This document shows, piece by piece, positions 22,151 through 33,714 of a stretch of 64,000 bases of DNA. The notes below the pieces were generated by a model that did no database searches, had not been told where the DNA came from, and was given only the letters and a program-made list of their open reading frames with translations. How positions within the stretch are numbered: position 1 is the first letter of the stretch; every line of letters begins with the position of its first letter. The stretch is from contig NC_088654.1 in the NCBI RefSeq assembly GCF_964019385.1, forward strand, positions 3,872,610 through 3,936,609, read 5' to 3'. The translations under genes and the position numbers were made by a program. Origin of the DNA: Sycon ciliatum. Its lineage: Eukaryota; Porifera; Calcarea; Leucosolenida; Sycettidae.

Positions 22151-23210
22151 GTGTGTGTAATGGCTATAATGCCTATTTCTCTCATCAGCCAAGTCAGTAA
22201 AGTGCTGCTTAAGATAATCAACAGCAGACTGAAGCGGAAGATAAAAGAAGAAGTATTGGTGATGCAAGCTGGCTTTAGAGCTGAAAGACGTACACGTGAC
22301 CATATTCTGAATCTGAAGAACATCATGGAGAAGCATGGGGATCACAATGTTCCACTATTCTTGTGTTTCATTGATTATTGCAAGTACTTTGATTGTGTGA
22401 AACACGACAAGCTATGGCGCATCATGATTGAAAAGGGTTTTCCTCGCCATCTTGTCAGATTGGTCAGTAACTTATACGCAGAGCAGAAGTCAGCAGTGGG
22501 TATGCAAGATCAGTCATTTACGAATTGGTTCCGAATAGGCAGAGGAGTTTGCCAAGGGTGCATATTGTCGCCTAACCGTTTCAGCATACATGTACATGAT
22601 TGTATAATATTATACTGAGAGAATTATGAGAGAAGCTTTGGAGGGCTTCGGCGGAGGAATCCTGATAGGCGGACGCCGGTATACTGAGCTTCGGTACGCG
22701 GATGACACCGTGTTGCTTGCTGAAGCGAGAGGTGATATGCTGGAGTCGGTAGAGAGAGAGTAGCGGACTAGCGCTGAGCACGGCGTGATGTTGAATGTGA
22801 AAAAGACAAAGATTATGGTGGCATTTAAAGAGTTGGCGTGGAGAAAGCAAGTTTATGAGTGCAATACAGAGTATAATAGACGCAGACATGGCCAGACAAC
22901 AACGAGGTAACCTCCTTTAAAATCCTTTAAAATTCCATCAACTCGTTGTTGTCTGGCCATGTATGCACCTATTACACTCTCTATTGCACTCATATTATGG
23001 TGGTAGATGATGATACGGGAGATCCTTTCACGTGCAATGGGGAAGTGGTCCAGGCAGTGAACAGCTTCGCGTACATGTACCTGGCCTGGGAGCATATTTC
23101 GACATATACAGCAGGAGAACAGCAGAGCTGAGACGTCGTTCGACCCTTGCAAGACAGACAGTTTATAGAAGGCTAGAACCAAAAAATATCGAAAGACATG
23201 AAGCTACGAC
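22151..23210 (+). pseudogene. LINE reverse transcriptase fragment
   Basis: Translation shows RT motifs in order: QAGFRAERRTRDHILNLKNI; motif A as CFIDYCKYFDCVKHDKLW; motif B as GVCQGCILSP; then in another frame ELRYADDTVLLAEA with the YADD catalytic box (22694-22705) and NVKKTKIMV. After a 135-bp MITE (22857-22991) the C-terminal part resumes with NGEVVQAVNSFAY and RRRSTLARQTVYRRL. A frameshift near 22615, an in-frame TAG near 22763 and later shifts make it a dead copy. The sequence resembles RTE- or Jockey-group elements. Confidence 0.82.
22857..22991. mobile_element. Short MITE with ~50-bp inverted repeats
   Basis: 135 bp made of two 50-bp arms (GAGTGCAATA to CAACAACGAG and the inverse, with few mismatches) around a short AT-rich centre. 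It splits the LINE RT coding sequence. A related copy begins at 61706 (GAGTATAATAGATGCAGACA). Confidence 0.8.
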
Positions 23211-23614
23211 TGCTGCAGGCAACCGCGTTTTCCGTTGCCAGTTACGCCTCAGATGCATGAACACTTACAAAGAGAGAGGAAGGCTCAGGTTAGGAAAAGT
23301 TCAAGAGGGGGAGGTAATTATTAGATTGGCTCACCATCCTAGTTGAACTTTGTACATTGGTCCATTTTTCTTCCTGACAACAAGGTCAAGTACTTTAAGG
23401 TTTAGTGAGTTGAAAATGGGAAAGGTCTACTTCAAGTAAGAAGAGTTTGAATATTGATGAGAACACCAAAAGCAACATCCAGAGAAACAACAAAAGCTGC
23501 AAAGATGATGGAAAAGGAACTCTGAAAGTGACATCAACGTAAGGATAAATTGATACAAGATCAGAAAGTTACGTAACAAGGTGAAACCCAGCCACCAAGA
23601 TAAAACTCCTTACC
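23211..23614. other. No recognisable gene
   Basis: About 400 bp between two LINE fragments. It is probably eroded element sequence, without readable motifs. Confidence 0.35.
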
Positions 23615-24598
23615 ATGCAGCATCGCATCAACAGCACTGTCATGTGGATGCAAACGTGGAAACTCCAGCCCAATTTAGACAAGACAGAAGCCATGTATAT
23701 TTCTTCATCCCCTCCTGATCAACCATTATACTTCCCTGACTCGACTATGCCTATCCGTGTTGTTACTCAGCACAAACATCTAGGTGTGATGTTTGACTGC
23801 AAACTCTCTTGGGCTGCACATGTCAACCGTGTATGCAAGCGAACCAGTTCAACATTAGGGGTACTACAACCACATTGAACTCATTTGCCCATCCAGTGTA
23901 AACTATTATTTTGTCAGTGCTATATTCTCCCTAGATTCGACTATTGCGATACCGCTTGGTGTGGCCTTTCTGACACAACTCTGAACCAATTAGAAGTCCA
24001 CCATAGATTTATACTTAAAATTCTTTACAACAAGGATCGATGTTTTCCTTCGGATGCCCTTTATCGACTTACACACACTTCTCCTCTCTCCGTTCGTCAT
24101 AAGCACCATCTCTGTACACTGGTTCATAAAATATTTCTTCATTAAACCCCTTCACACATGATGAAGTACAATTGGTTTTCGACAAGCTCAACCCGTAACG
24201 CGCTCATCCTGCCTCTTGTTAAGTCAGCCCAGTATCTAAAGTCCCCTTTGTTTTCCGGCTACTCTCATTGGTTATCATTACCATACGGTCTGAAAACTTG
24301 TTCTTCTATTGGTCAGTTTAAAGATCTACTATCACAACTGAACTAGACGCAATAATTATCATCGAAGAACATTCTCGAATACCTGGGTGATGCACGAATT
24401 TTGATAGTGCTCACTTCCGTTAATCGTTTTTCTTTGCAATTTTCCATTCATTTTCTGCTTTAATTCATATTTGCTTTGTTTTCCTAGCTTACTATTGCCG
24501 TAGCTGGCTCAACGCCCTTGTCTCAGGGGATTCTGTCCCTGCATTAGCTATGCTTGTCACATGCTATGAGATTGTGTCTAATAATAATAATAATAAAC
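23615..24598 (+). mobile_element. 5'-truncated LINE (Jockey/CR1-like 3' part)
   Basis: One frame reads the end of an RT protein: LQPNLDKTEAMYISS, HKHLGVMFDCKLSWAAHV, then CYILPRFDYCDTAWCGLSD, and finally HWLSLPYGLKTCSSIGQFKD before the natural stop at 24344. Two in-frame stops, TGA near 23876 and TAA near 24143, break it. The 3' UTR ends in TGTGTC(TAA)n at about 24580-24598. A 5'-truncated copy of exactly this 3' end lies inverted at 31138-31272, which confirms the terminus. Confidence 0.85.
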
Positions 24599-24600
24599 TA

Positions 24601-24790
24601 TCCATACACAATTTGGACTGGAAAACCACTGCGAGAACGAGCGCCATGGATACAACGAATGCTCGATTTCAGTAGAGAGAAGGAGAGACGGGCATGCAAC
24701 AGACTCATCACAACGGAGTATTCGCTGCCTGAAGACTCACATCGAAAGCGACAAAAATGTTTCAAAAAGACGGTATATTTGTGCTTCAAT
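24601..24790 (-). pseudogene. Retroelement protein C-terminal tail
   Basis: The minus-strand frame contains LLHARLSFSLLKSSIRCIHG then ARSRSG. I know this as the last conserved block of the retroelement protein type whose preceding part is seen at 15240-15563. The fragment abuts the (TAA)n tail of the LINE on the other strand. Confidence 0.5.
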
Positions 24791-24915
24791 TCTATATGAC
24801 TTGTATTTCTTTCATCTAGATCATCCAGAGGCTCTAGGCATGTCGAGGGGATCTCCCACTCACAGAAATTTCACGTGTTCGAGAAAGAGTAAAGCAAGGG
24901 TATTGTAGTGTATTG

Positions 24916-24963
24916 ACCAGGGAGTAGTACAATACATATTATGGTATTGTACTACTCCCTGGT
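24916..24963. repeat. Perfect hairpin GGGAGTAGTAC type
   Basis: Arms of 20 bp (ACCAGGGAGTAGTACAATAC and its inverse) around an 8-nt loop. A second hairpin with the same stem core lies at 32293-32333. Confidence 0.8.
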
Positions 24964-25193
24964 ATTGACAGTATTCTATTCGTTTTATTTGAATTCGAAC
25001 TGAAGGGTACATGTACATGTATATGTACATTGTGCATTGTACATGTGTATCAAAGGAAACAAAGAGAAAGAACATGACGGTGCCGGTGTGGGAATCGGTC
25101 ACTGAGTCTTGTTCTCGTTCTGTTTTTCTAACTTATTATACCTTTTCACTGATGGTCCTTTATCACTGTCTTTTTCTCACTTTAGCTCCTCAT

Positions 25194-25374
25194 TGTAACA
25201 GTCCAACTAACTTCAGTAGTCATTCTTGGAATAAGCAATGATCCTTGCCATAATGCATTCTTATATACATGAACGAGCAATGATGGACATAACACCTAAC
25301 AGCAGCAGCGTGATAATAGCAGGTGATAAGTGTATCCTATTCCTAGTGTTAGTAGTAACAGTGAATCTGTTACA
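25194..25374 (-). repeat. 3' LTR of the chromovirus
   Basis: 181 bp with TGTAAC...GTTACA ends. It matches 30156-30336 at every base I compared. CTCAT precedes it at 25189-25193. Confidence 0.95.
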
Positions 25375-25626
25375 CCATTCCCCCCTCTCAACTGTCAGAA
25401 CAGTACCAATTCGAAGGAACAGTTATGGTAACTAATGATCATGCATGGATATGTGGAATGCATGGTAGCCGAAAACAACACTGATGAACTCAAGATCCAG
25501 TGCATGTCCTCTGCAAATAACGCCTGGCTGGCAGGGAAGCACTATCCTAATCATGCAGAATGCTACATTTCTATTGCAACACGTAGGAACTAGCAATACA
25601 ACTGTGGCTGCCAATTAAATAGCAAT

Positions 25627-28600
25627 TTATGAAAAACGGTCCAGGTAGGTTTTCAGCGGAATAATAGCGTTTCCTGCTTCATCCATCAAGTATTCCTCCG
25701 GCTCCCAGGTGGCATCTCGGTAGCCCTTCCATTTCACTAGGTACTGCGTGCGCCGTCCTCTCTTCTTGTGCGACAACACCTTTTCGACAATGTACCGCGT
25801 ATGGCCATCCGCATCGGTTAGGGGTGGAGGTGCCGGCTGAGTACGGCCCGGTATCTCATTGCCATGGTACAGCTTGAGGGCAGCAATATTGAACACTGGA
25901 TGGGCCCGAATGATTCTTGGAAGAGCTAATCTGTACGCATTCGGGGCCACTTTCTTCTGCACCTTGAACGGCCCATACCACTTGAGCCTTAATTTGTGTG
26001 AAGGCCTGTCTCGTTCCTCGGGCGTCAGCAGGAAGTCCCTGAAGACCAACACCTCATCCCCCTCCTTCAGGGCGTCCTCCACCCGTCCTCGATCCGCATA
26101 CAATGATTGCCGGGCCTGCGCCGCCACGATGGCATCCTGTGCCTCACGTAGTGCCTCTACGCGGCCATCCAGCCATGACAGCGGACCATTCGTGTCCATG
26201 CCAGCTCCAGCTTTCTGCTTCGTCAATAAGCTCGAGGGAGTAACTGGATGGCATCCATGGTTGAGAAAAAATGGCGTGTTACCTGTTGACGCTTGATCGG
26301 CATTGTTGATCGCAAACTCACATAGCGATAGGAGTTCATCCCAATTGTTTTGCCTATGGTTGACGAAAGCTCTTAGCGTATCCTCAATGACACGGTTCAC
26401 ACGCTCAGTCATGCCATCGGTCTGCGGGTGGTTGGCCGTGCTCATTTTTAGCTCCACGCCAAGAATACTGAAAACCTCCTTGAAGAACGCCGACGTGAAT
26501 CGCGGATCTCGATCACAAACTATCGTTTTGCTCAAGCCATGGGCAGCAAACACATGATCCACGTACAATCGGGCTGCCTCCTTAGAGTCAACATGAACAG
26601 TCGTCGGGATCAGGTGCACATACTTCGTCAGACGGTCCACAAAGGTTAGAATGGCGCTATGTCCTCGGCAGGTCAGCGGCAGTGCCATGATGAAATCCAT
26701 GCTGATGTCTGTCCAGGGCTGTTCGGGGACTGGAAGGGACTGCAACAGTCCTGCCTTGGTCTGGCTACCCTTTACGCGTTGGCACCGGTCGCAAGATTTA
26801 ACGAAGTCCTTCACAGTACTTCTCATGCCTGGCCAATAGAAGTATCTGCTCAGCTTCAGGTAGGTCCTGTCTCTCCCCGGATGGCCGGCCGTCAGGCAAT
26901 CATGATTCTGTTTGAGCAGTTGCAGCCGTACCGGACCGCGAGGAATGCAGAGGCGAGCATCGCCCGATGTTACTAGGTACAGCCTCCGGTCCACACTGTT
27001 CCAGACGTATCGCTCATGCATGGCGTCTTCGCTGCAAGCCATCAAGCGCTTGATTACTGGCGAAAGCTCTGGGTCACTATCATACCCTGCTGAGATCTGA
27101 TTCGCAATTCCTTGATTCACATCCAGAGAGAACTCGATTCCATTCAGTTCCAAGTCTGGTCGACGTGACAACGGGTCTGCTATGTTACACTTCCCTGGCT
27201 TGTGATGTACCGTGTAGTCATAGTCGGCCAGGAATTCAATCCATCGAGCCTCTCTCTTGGTTAAGTTTGGTTTGGTCCTGAGGTAGACAACTCCCATGTT
27301 GTCGGTGTAGAGTTGAAAGTGGCGAAATAGGTAGACTCGCCAGCACTGCAGGGCGTACACTACAGCCAAAGTTTCTCGCTCGGCGGCCGTGTAATTCCGT
27401 TCGGCAGAAGACAGCTTTCGGCTCACGTAAGCCACAGGATGCCAGGACTGGTCCTCTGCTTGCTGCGTTAAGACTCCTGCCACAGCAAAGTCACTTGCGT
27501 CAGTCTCAACGCGGAAATCCTGACTGACGTTTGCTAGTCGCAACACTGGTGCATCCAGCAGAGCAGACTTCAATCGCTCAAATGCCTCCTGTCGAGTCTG
27601 ATTCCACTCGAAGCGCACATGTTTCCCTGTCAGTTCCTCCAGGGGTTTGGAGATGGCCGAGAAATGGTTAATGAACCTTCGAAAGTAATTAGCGAATCCC
27701 AGAAACTGTCTTACGTGCGTGACCGTCGTCGGGACAGGCCAGTTATGCACGGCCTTGATCTTCTCTGGATCTGGAGAAATGCATTGGCCGTCTATCCGGT
27801 GCCCAAGAAACAGAACGTCTGTCCGGCCGAATTCACATTTAGACGGTTTGCAATATAGCTCATTCCTCCTGAGGGCGTTTAAGATGGTTCTGACATGATC
27901 GAGGTGCTCCTCCCATGATTTGCTGAATATGAGGATATCGTCTAGAAACACCACAACGAATTTACGCAGGTATGGCTGGAGGACACTGTTCATCAAGGTT
28001 TGGAATGTTGCCGGGGCATTTGTTAGGCCGAAACCCATCACTGTGAACTGAAAGTGACCGAATGGGGTATTTATTGCTGTCTTCGGAATATCTGTTTCTT
28101 CTATTCGAATCTGATTGTAACCGGACCTCAGATCTAGCTTGGTGAAATACGCACTGCCTTGGACGGTATCAAAGAGGTCGTCAATATTCGGTAGGCATGC
28201 CTTGTTCTTAATGGTTATGCGGTTTAGCTCACGCCAGTCGCATACCATTCGAAGTGTTCCATCCGCTTTCTTAACGAAGAACACAGGGGCTCCGTATGGG
28301 GATTTGCTGGGCTGGATGAATCCTCTACGGAGCAGCTCGGTGAGCTGAGCTTGAAGCTCATCCATCTCTGGTTTTGGTAAACGATATGCTGCACGAGATG
28401 GCGGTTTAGCTCCTTCTTCCGTTTTTATCTCGTGATCTGCGCCTCTTCTGGGTGGCAGCTTGTTTGGAAGCTCATCGGGAAAGACGTCCCCGAACTCCTT
28501 CAGCAGGTCCTTGACATCCTTCTGATCCTCCCTACCCGGACTATCCACCGTCTGTGGCTCGTCCAGATCTGCTGTCACATACGCTAGGATTCCTTCTGCG

Positions 28601-29367
28601 CCACCTCTCATTGCATGCCTAGCCTGCTTCCCTGAGATGAGGAACGTCTCGATCGGTGGGTTGGATTTGTCCGTGCCATCACTTTCACTCGGTTGACAGA
28701 TGATGGATCCACCCTCCAGCTTGATTTCATTGGTACGAAAATTGATCTGTGGGTTCGTCCGGGTCAGCCATGGTTTGCCGAGGATCACGTCATACCGCGT
28801 CATAGGGAATACTAGGAACTGTTGGTGCTCGCTAAAGTCGCCGACTACGGTCTTTAAGCTGTCCGTTTTCGTAATAGGCTGTGAGCGGACCGATCCATCA
28901 GCAAGTGTGACGTTCAGGACGTCGCTACCGGTTGTTGTGGAGATGTTGTGCTTCTTGACAAAGTCAGTTGAAATGAAGTCGTGGGTTGACCCAGAATCCA
29001 GTAGCATGGTAACGCGACGTCCATTTATCTTGCCCTGGACGCGCATTAGGTCGTGTTCGTTGTCGGCGGAAATGCTCCCTGTGCTGGCGGTTACTTCATT
29101 AGGCCGGCCAACAGTATCAGGTGACGAATGCTTGACAGGCGAGGCTTGAATTTCGGTCTCCTCGAGGCGTGGTTCCTCATTTGCTAAGGGGCTGAATTTG
29201 TTCTGAACTTTGATTCGTGGCCTATTCCTGGGTGCTCTCGTGTTCGCCAGTAGTCGCACTCCCTTCCTTACTGGCGTCCATCGTTTAAAGAAGGCTTGCT
29301 TGTGGCGTTCCTCCCTCCTTCTGGACAGAATCTGGCAATATGGCCGGGTTTCCTGCAGGTGAAACAC
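25627..29367 (-). other. Chromovirus pol region
   Basis: A long minus-strand frame of about 1,246 codons. In order I see the aspartic protease box LLDSGSTHDF, reverse transcriptase with VVFLDDILIFSK, RNase H with ETDASDFAVAGVL, the integrase zinc module (GHPGRDRTYLKL then CDRCQ), the integrase core (DFIMALP, CDRDPRFTS), and a chromodomain with YLVKWKGYRDATWEPEEYL at the C terminus. Chromodomains steer integration toward particular histone marks in this family. The frame is open throughout, consistent with the young age given by the LTRs. Confidence 0.93.
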
Positions 29368-30138
29368 AGCCTTGAACGACCCTCTGGCTCCCTGGTTTCT
29401 CTCCCACCGGATGGTGTTGGTTGGCTTGACCAGGGTCCAGGCTGGCGCCTCTGATGCCCTGGTGCGCGCACTGCCTTGGCGTAGCTTGCTTGGGCTAGCC
29501 GCATCGACTGGTCTGCTGAGACCGCAGCTCGTATGGCTTGGGCCAAATGTTGCGGATGCTCCCTAAGTACCTCACCGCTTAGGCCCTGAGCCAGCCCACG
29601 CGTGAACAAGATAGCTCTGGAGTGGTCATCAAGCTCGGGAACTTGTAAGCTAAGCCGCGAAAATTTGTTGATGTATTCGTCAAGAGTCTCATCTTGGTGA
29701 AGAGCGAATAAGTCGATGCGCGCCTGTTCCCTGTCATAAACCCTTCTCCCAGCTTGCTCTTCAGGTCTGGCCAGTCGGAAAACAGCGTGTTTGCCTCCTG
29801 AGAGGCGATAAACCAAAGACGAGCGTTGCCCTCCAGAAAACTCGCCGCGTAGCTCAAGCGCTCCTCCGCGTTGTCCAGCTGCAGGGACTTCATGGCGAGT
29901 TCGATGGCGAAGGCCCACTCCTTGAACTCTCTTGTATCTCCACGAAACACAGGCGGAGACTTAACATGGCGCATGCGTGGCCTCTCTCCGCTGGGAGCTT
30001 GAGCACGTCTTGGCGTTTGATCTGATCCATCGCACTGACCGAGTGCGATAAGGTGATTCAGACGCTTCTGAATCTCGAATATACCGTAGGCGACTAATGC
30101 GGCCACTGCGCATAGCCCGAACACGACGAAAAGAACAA

Positions 30139-30154
30139 CCATCCTCTGCTACCA
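30139..30154 (-). promoter_or_regulatory. Chromovirus primer-binding site
   Basis: On the minus strand TGGTAGCAGAGGATGG lies one base inside the 5' LTR. It is complementary to the 3' end of animal initiator methionine tRNA including CCA, the usual primer in many Ty3/gypsy elements. Confidence 0.85.
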
Positions 30155-30155
30155 G

Positions 30156-30336
30156 TGTAACAGTCCAACTAACTTCAGTAGTCATTCTTGGAATAAGCAA
30201 TGATCCTTGCCATAATGCATTCTTATATACATGAACGAGCAATGATGGACATAACACCTAACAGCAGCAGCGTGATAATAGCAGGTGATAAGTGTATCCT
30301 ATTCCTAGTGTTAGTAGTAACAGTGAATCTGTTACA
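30156..30336 (-). repeat. 5' LTR of the chromovirus
   Basis: 181 bp, apparently identical to 25194-25374. It is followed at 30337-30341 by CTCAT, matching the duplication on the other side. Confidence 0.95.
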
Positions 30337-30432
30337 CTCATTGTTGTTTTTTCACCAGGCGTGGGCCATCCCCTGATTTCATAGGTACCAAACATTTTAA
30401 TTTGTTCAAAAAATAAATAAAAATTGATAGTA

Positions 30433-30941
30433 CAGTGAGTATCGTTTAAAAAGTGACCGGGTGTAACGATATACCGGCTATAATGATAGAACTCGCCAAA
30501 ATCAAAATCAAATCACAAAAAATACAGCTAAAATATCACTATACACACTATTATCGGCTATACCGATATATCACTTATTGTGATGGGCTTCAGGAAGCAA
30601 ACCATATCAAATGCACAGGAAAATATCGCATATACTGATCAAGAGTGATGATCACAAAACAAGTGTTCTTCCAATATAGTTCACTTCTTCCAAAACTGAT
30701 CCATTGTTGCCTGGATGCATCTGGCAGCAGACATGATTGAGACAAAATTCTTCCCTGTATGCTGTAAGCAGCCACACGTACACATGGCTGCTTTTTATGC
30801 TTTTTCCAGCATGTACGCATCATTTCATGCACAGTCATGTGCCATGTGTCAGTCATACATGCAAATCGGCTATAGTGATGCACCGGATATAGTGATAAAT
30901 TATCGAAAATCAAAGGGGCACGTTATATCCACTATTTACTG
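30433..30941. mobile_element. pogo/Tigger-like MITE
   Basis: The ends CAGTGAGTAT and, inverted, CAGTAAATAG are flanked by TA. The interior near each end repeats CGGCTATA/TATAGTGATA-type motifs. CAGT ends with a TA target suit the pogo/Tigger branch. Most of the element, but not its left end, is included in the tandem duplication 30484-31886. Confidence 0.55.
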
Positions 30942-31116
30942 TACATGAAAAAAGAGAAAGAACAGGCATAGCAGTTGGGAAAGTTAAAAGAGATTGGCAA
31001 AATTTGGCATGAATTCCACCAATCAGCGCCAAGGAAAGAAATACAGAACATGCCATATCTAGTGGTAGCAGCGGGCAAAGAAAGTGAAGAGAACGATTAC
31101 CCTCTAGTGCGTCTAG
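30484..31116. repeat. Tandem duplication, left unit
   Basis: 633 bp from TGATAGAACTCGCC to CTAGTGCGTCT. The unit is repeated at 31117-31886 with no differences that I can see apart from a LINE insert there. The junction cuts through the left part of the pogo-like MITE. Confidence 0.85.
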
Positions 31117-31886
31117 TGATAGAACTCGCCAAAATTATTATTATTATTATTATTAGACACAATCTCATAGCATGTGACAAGCATAGCTAATGCAGGGACA
31201 GAATCCCCTGAGACAAGGGCGTTGAGCCAGCCACGGCAATAGTAAGCTAGGCAAACAAAGCAAATATGAAATCAAAATCAAATCACAAAAAATACAGCTA
31301 AAATATCACTATACACACTATTATCGGCTATACCGATATATCACTTATTGTGATGGGCTTCAGGAAGCAAACCATATCAAATGCACAGGAAAATATCGCA
31401 TATACTGATCAAGAGTGATGATCACAAAACAAGTGTTCTTCCAATATAGTTCACTTCTTCCAAAACTGATCCATTGTTGCCTGGATGCATCTGGCAGCAG
31501 ACATGATTGAGACAAAATTCTTCCCTGTATGCTGTAAGCAGCCACACGTACACATGGCTGCTTTTTATGCTTTTTCCAGCATGTACGCATCATTTCATGC
31601 ACAGTCATGTGCCATGTGTCAGTCATACATGCAAATCGGCTATAGTGATGCACCGGATATAGTGATAAATTATCGAAAATCAAAGGGGCACGTTATATCC
31701 ACTATTTACTGTACATGAAAAAAGAGAAAGAACAGGCATAGCAGTTGGGAAAGTTAAAAGAGATTGGCAAAATTTGGCATGAATTCCACCAATCAGCGCC
31801 AAGGAAAGAAATACAGAACATGCCATATCTAGTGGTAGCAGCGGGCAAAGAAAGTGAAGAGAACGATTACCCTCTAGTGCGTCTCT
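31117..31886. repeat. Tandem duplication, right unit with LINE insert
   Basis: The second copy of the 633-bp unit, longer by about 137 bp because a truncated LINE lies 20 bp from its left edge. Identical small frames in both units show how little they have diverged. Confidence 0.85.
31138..31272 (-). mobile_element. 5'-truncated LINE 3' end
   Basis: On the minus strand this is the last ~120 bp of the LINE seen at 23615-24598, ending in the same (TAA)n tail. A short AAAT duplication appears at its edges. It is absent from the left unit of the tandem duplication. Confidence 0.88.
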
Positions 31887-32470
31887 CGGTGCAAGTAGCA
31901 GCCGACTGGAGGGTGAACATTGAGGAAAGAAGAGGACTTGTAAGCATATGAATACAGCGGAAAACAAAAATAAAAAGCCTCAAGTTGAGACGAGATTCGA
32001 GGGAGTATAACTTAGCGTGCCGCAAAACAAAGACAGTCGGGGTACGGCGAGGGAGACCAAAATATGTATCGGCGATAATAATTTCTGGCAGTCCAGTGGC
32101 AAAGAGAGAATGTATAAATTAGGCCATATAGGGGAGGCAGGTTACACGAAGCGTTTAGAGAGGGAGATCCACAAAAAAAGCAGATATCGTACGAGTACTT
32201 GTAGTTCCTGGTGGGGACAAAAAAATTCTTCGGCCGTTTTTCCCCTTTCCAACACCCTCAACTAATAATGGATAGCTACACGTACATAAGAGCAGGGAGT
32301 AGTACAGTATTGTACTACTCCCTGCATAAGAGTATCGTACAGGCAACCAGGTAACTATTTCCACGTACACAACTACATGTACACGTACCGGTACCTATAC
32401 ATGTTGTTGTTTGTCTATTTTGAGTCGAAGACATGTACCGTATGTACACAAGAGAGAGTTTGGAAGCTTT
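31887..32470. other. No gene; short GGGAGTAGTAC hairpin
   Basis: Noncoding. The hairpin at 32293-32333 (GCAGGGAGTAGTACA and its inverse) shares its stem with 24916-24963. TACATG-type repeats lie near 32370-32410. Confidence 0.5.
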
Positions 32471-32514
32471 GTTACAACTCCGAGTTTCACGTAATGCTAC
32501 AATCATCAGGCAAC
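32471..32514 (-). ncRNA. Type I hammerhead ribozyme motif (copy 2)
   Basis: Minus strand: stem I GTTGC/GTAAC (five pairs, one G-T), CTGATGA, stem II TGTA/TACG with loop GCAT flanked by T on each side, GAA, stem III ACT/AGT with loop CGG, then U at the cleavage position. The core equals copy 1 while stems I and II differ by paired changes. Downstream on the same strand AACAAAGCTTCC and TTGTGTACAT are shared with copy 3, which shows that both come from one element family. Confidence 0.75.
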
Positions 32515-32559
32515 TGATGGATCCAAAACGGGCAGCCAGAACATAAGGGGGATACCGTA

Positions 32560-32750
32560 TGTATTTATTTATTTTGATTCGCAAATTCAAACGGGCATAC
32601 ACGTACATGTACATGTACATGTGGAACCCAATAACAAGAAAGCGAATATGAAAATTATAATGAGAATGAGAATTAAAATATGTAAAAAGGCGACGTGGAG
32701 ACAATAATCTTAATAATGCAATGAATATAACTTTATTAAATTGCATTTGT
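32560..32750 (-). mobile_element. LINE-type 3' end
   Basis: The minus strand reads GTCTCCACGTCGCC, then CTTGTTATTGGG, then GCCCGTTTGAATTTGCGAA and an AATAAATAAATA tail. The blocks match in order those on the minus strand at 62650-62885 and partly the plus-strand end at 21968-22050. Confidence 0.5.
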
Positions 32751-33156
32751 TGTCTAATCCCGTGTGTCGTGAAAGTTATGATGATTCTTGGTTCAGTGTT
32801 GTTCGTTCTGCAAGTAGTTTCAAGCAGTTGAAAGTTCTAGAAGCAGTCTACATTCGCATTCGTGATCCAAATCTTTGTAAACAAAAAGAAAATGTCACCG
32901 CACTTACGCTATTCCAGTAAATTCGCACTCACACACACTTGCACATGCATGTCTATTTCCATTGTCACACTGCACTTGCTGAATTTCCTATCATTTCTCA
33001 CCTCACCTATATAGTTTATTATTATTATTATTATTATTCAAAATTTTGAAGGACGCTTCACGCAGCTTCATTATACTTGTAACGATACCAATGGATTTGT
33101 GTGAAATGCAGTGCTCTCTTGAGTGTAGGCAGGTTGCCTGCAAACAATTATTATTA
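32751..33156. other. No recognisable gene; (TTA)n tract
   Basis: Noncoding. A TTA repeat at about 33016-33038 resembles the tail of another element but has no body that I can identify. Confidence 0.4.
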
Positions 33157-33300
33157 TTATTATTAAATTTTTGATAGGGCAATCCCCACAGAAAAAGAAA
33201 TTTTTGAAGAAAGCAGAAATACACAAGATGGGATTTGAACCCACAACCTTGTGAATCTCAGTCACTCTTCCTTACCACCCAGCCACCATGCTACCGATGT
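33157..33300 (-). mobile_element. tRNA-derived SINE, family 2
   Basis: Minus strand: A box TGGCTGGGTGG and B box GGTTCAAATCCC in a tRNA-like head (about 33225-33295). The body ends GGGGATTGCCCTATCAAAAA and an (ATT)n/(AAT)n tail. The same 3' end occurs twice, in opposite orientations, at 37861-37948. The head is unlike family 1. Confidence 0.65.
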
Positions 33301-33714
33301 ATTACCTGTGCAAATTGTTCCTAGGTTTGTGCTATTTTCTTACTATGCTTGTATCCTCGCTATTCCACTGCAAGTGTGTAAATCCTATTGTAGTTTCATC
33401 ATTCTCTTTAGTCACGAATTCCATTGATAATTGTGACAAGAAAACGTTCTGGAATACATGATTCGTCCCCATGGTTGTGAAATACTTAGACCTTCAGCGT
33501 AGAGTCAGCGATACATCAGAGGGAGATCGGGTACAACAGCAAGAGAACAGAAAAAAACCCAGAAGATTTCGCTTATTGGCTGTGCAAAGCTCGTGGGTAC
33601 TGAATACCATGGTATGGCCAACTGTGTAGCAGAGCGGTCTAGTCTACAATGTGTAGGAAATGGCAGCTCAGCGGAATGCTGGTATGTTGCCCATGGCTCG
33701 CAGCGTGTCAGGTA
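33301..33714. other. No recognisable gene
   Basis: About 400 bp without coding signal or clear repeat ends. Confidence 0.4.

Larger units (their letters stand above)
25194..30336 (-). mobile_element. Ty3/gypsy chromovirus LTR retrotransposon
   Basis: The element runs on the minus strand between two 181-bp LTRs (30156-30336 is the 5' LTR, 25194-25374 the 3' LTR). They begin TGTAACAG, end CTGTTACA and look identical, so insertion was recent. A 5-bp duplication, CTCAT, flanks it. The primer-binding site matches the 3' end of initiator Met-tRNA and a purine tract precedes the 3' LTR. Parts in order: gag with a CCHC knuckle, protease, reverse transcriptase, RNase H, zinc-binding integrase and a C-terminal chromodomain, which defines the chromovirus branch. 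Pol overlaps gag in another frame, as in elements that use frameshifting. It looks nearly whole, with about one apparent break in the gag part. Confidence 0.95.

Noticed and set aside
24731-24770. CTGAAGA...CGAAAG as another hammerhead
   Set aside because: No pairing for stem II and no stem III or cleavage triplet downstream.
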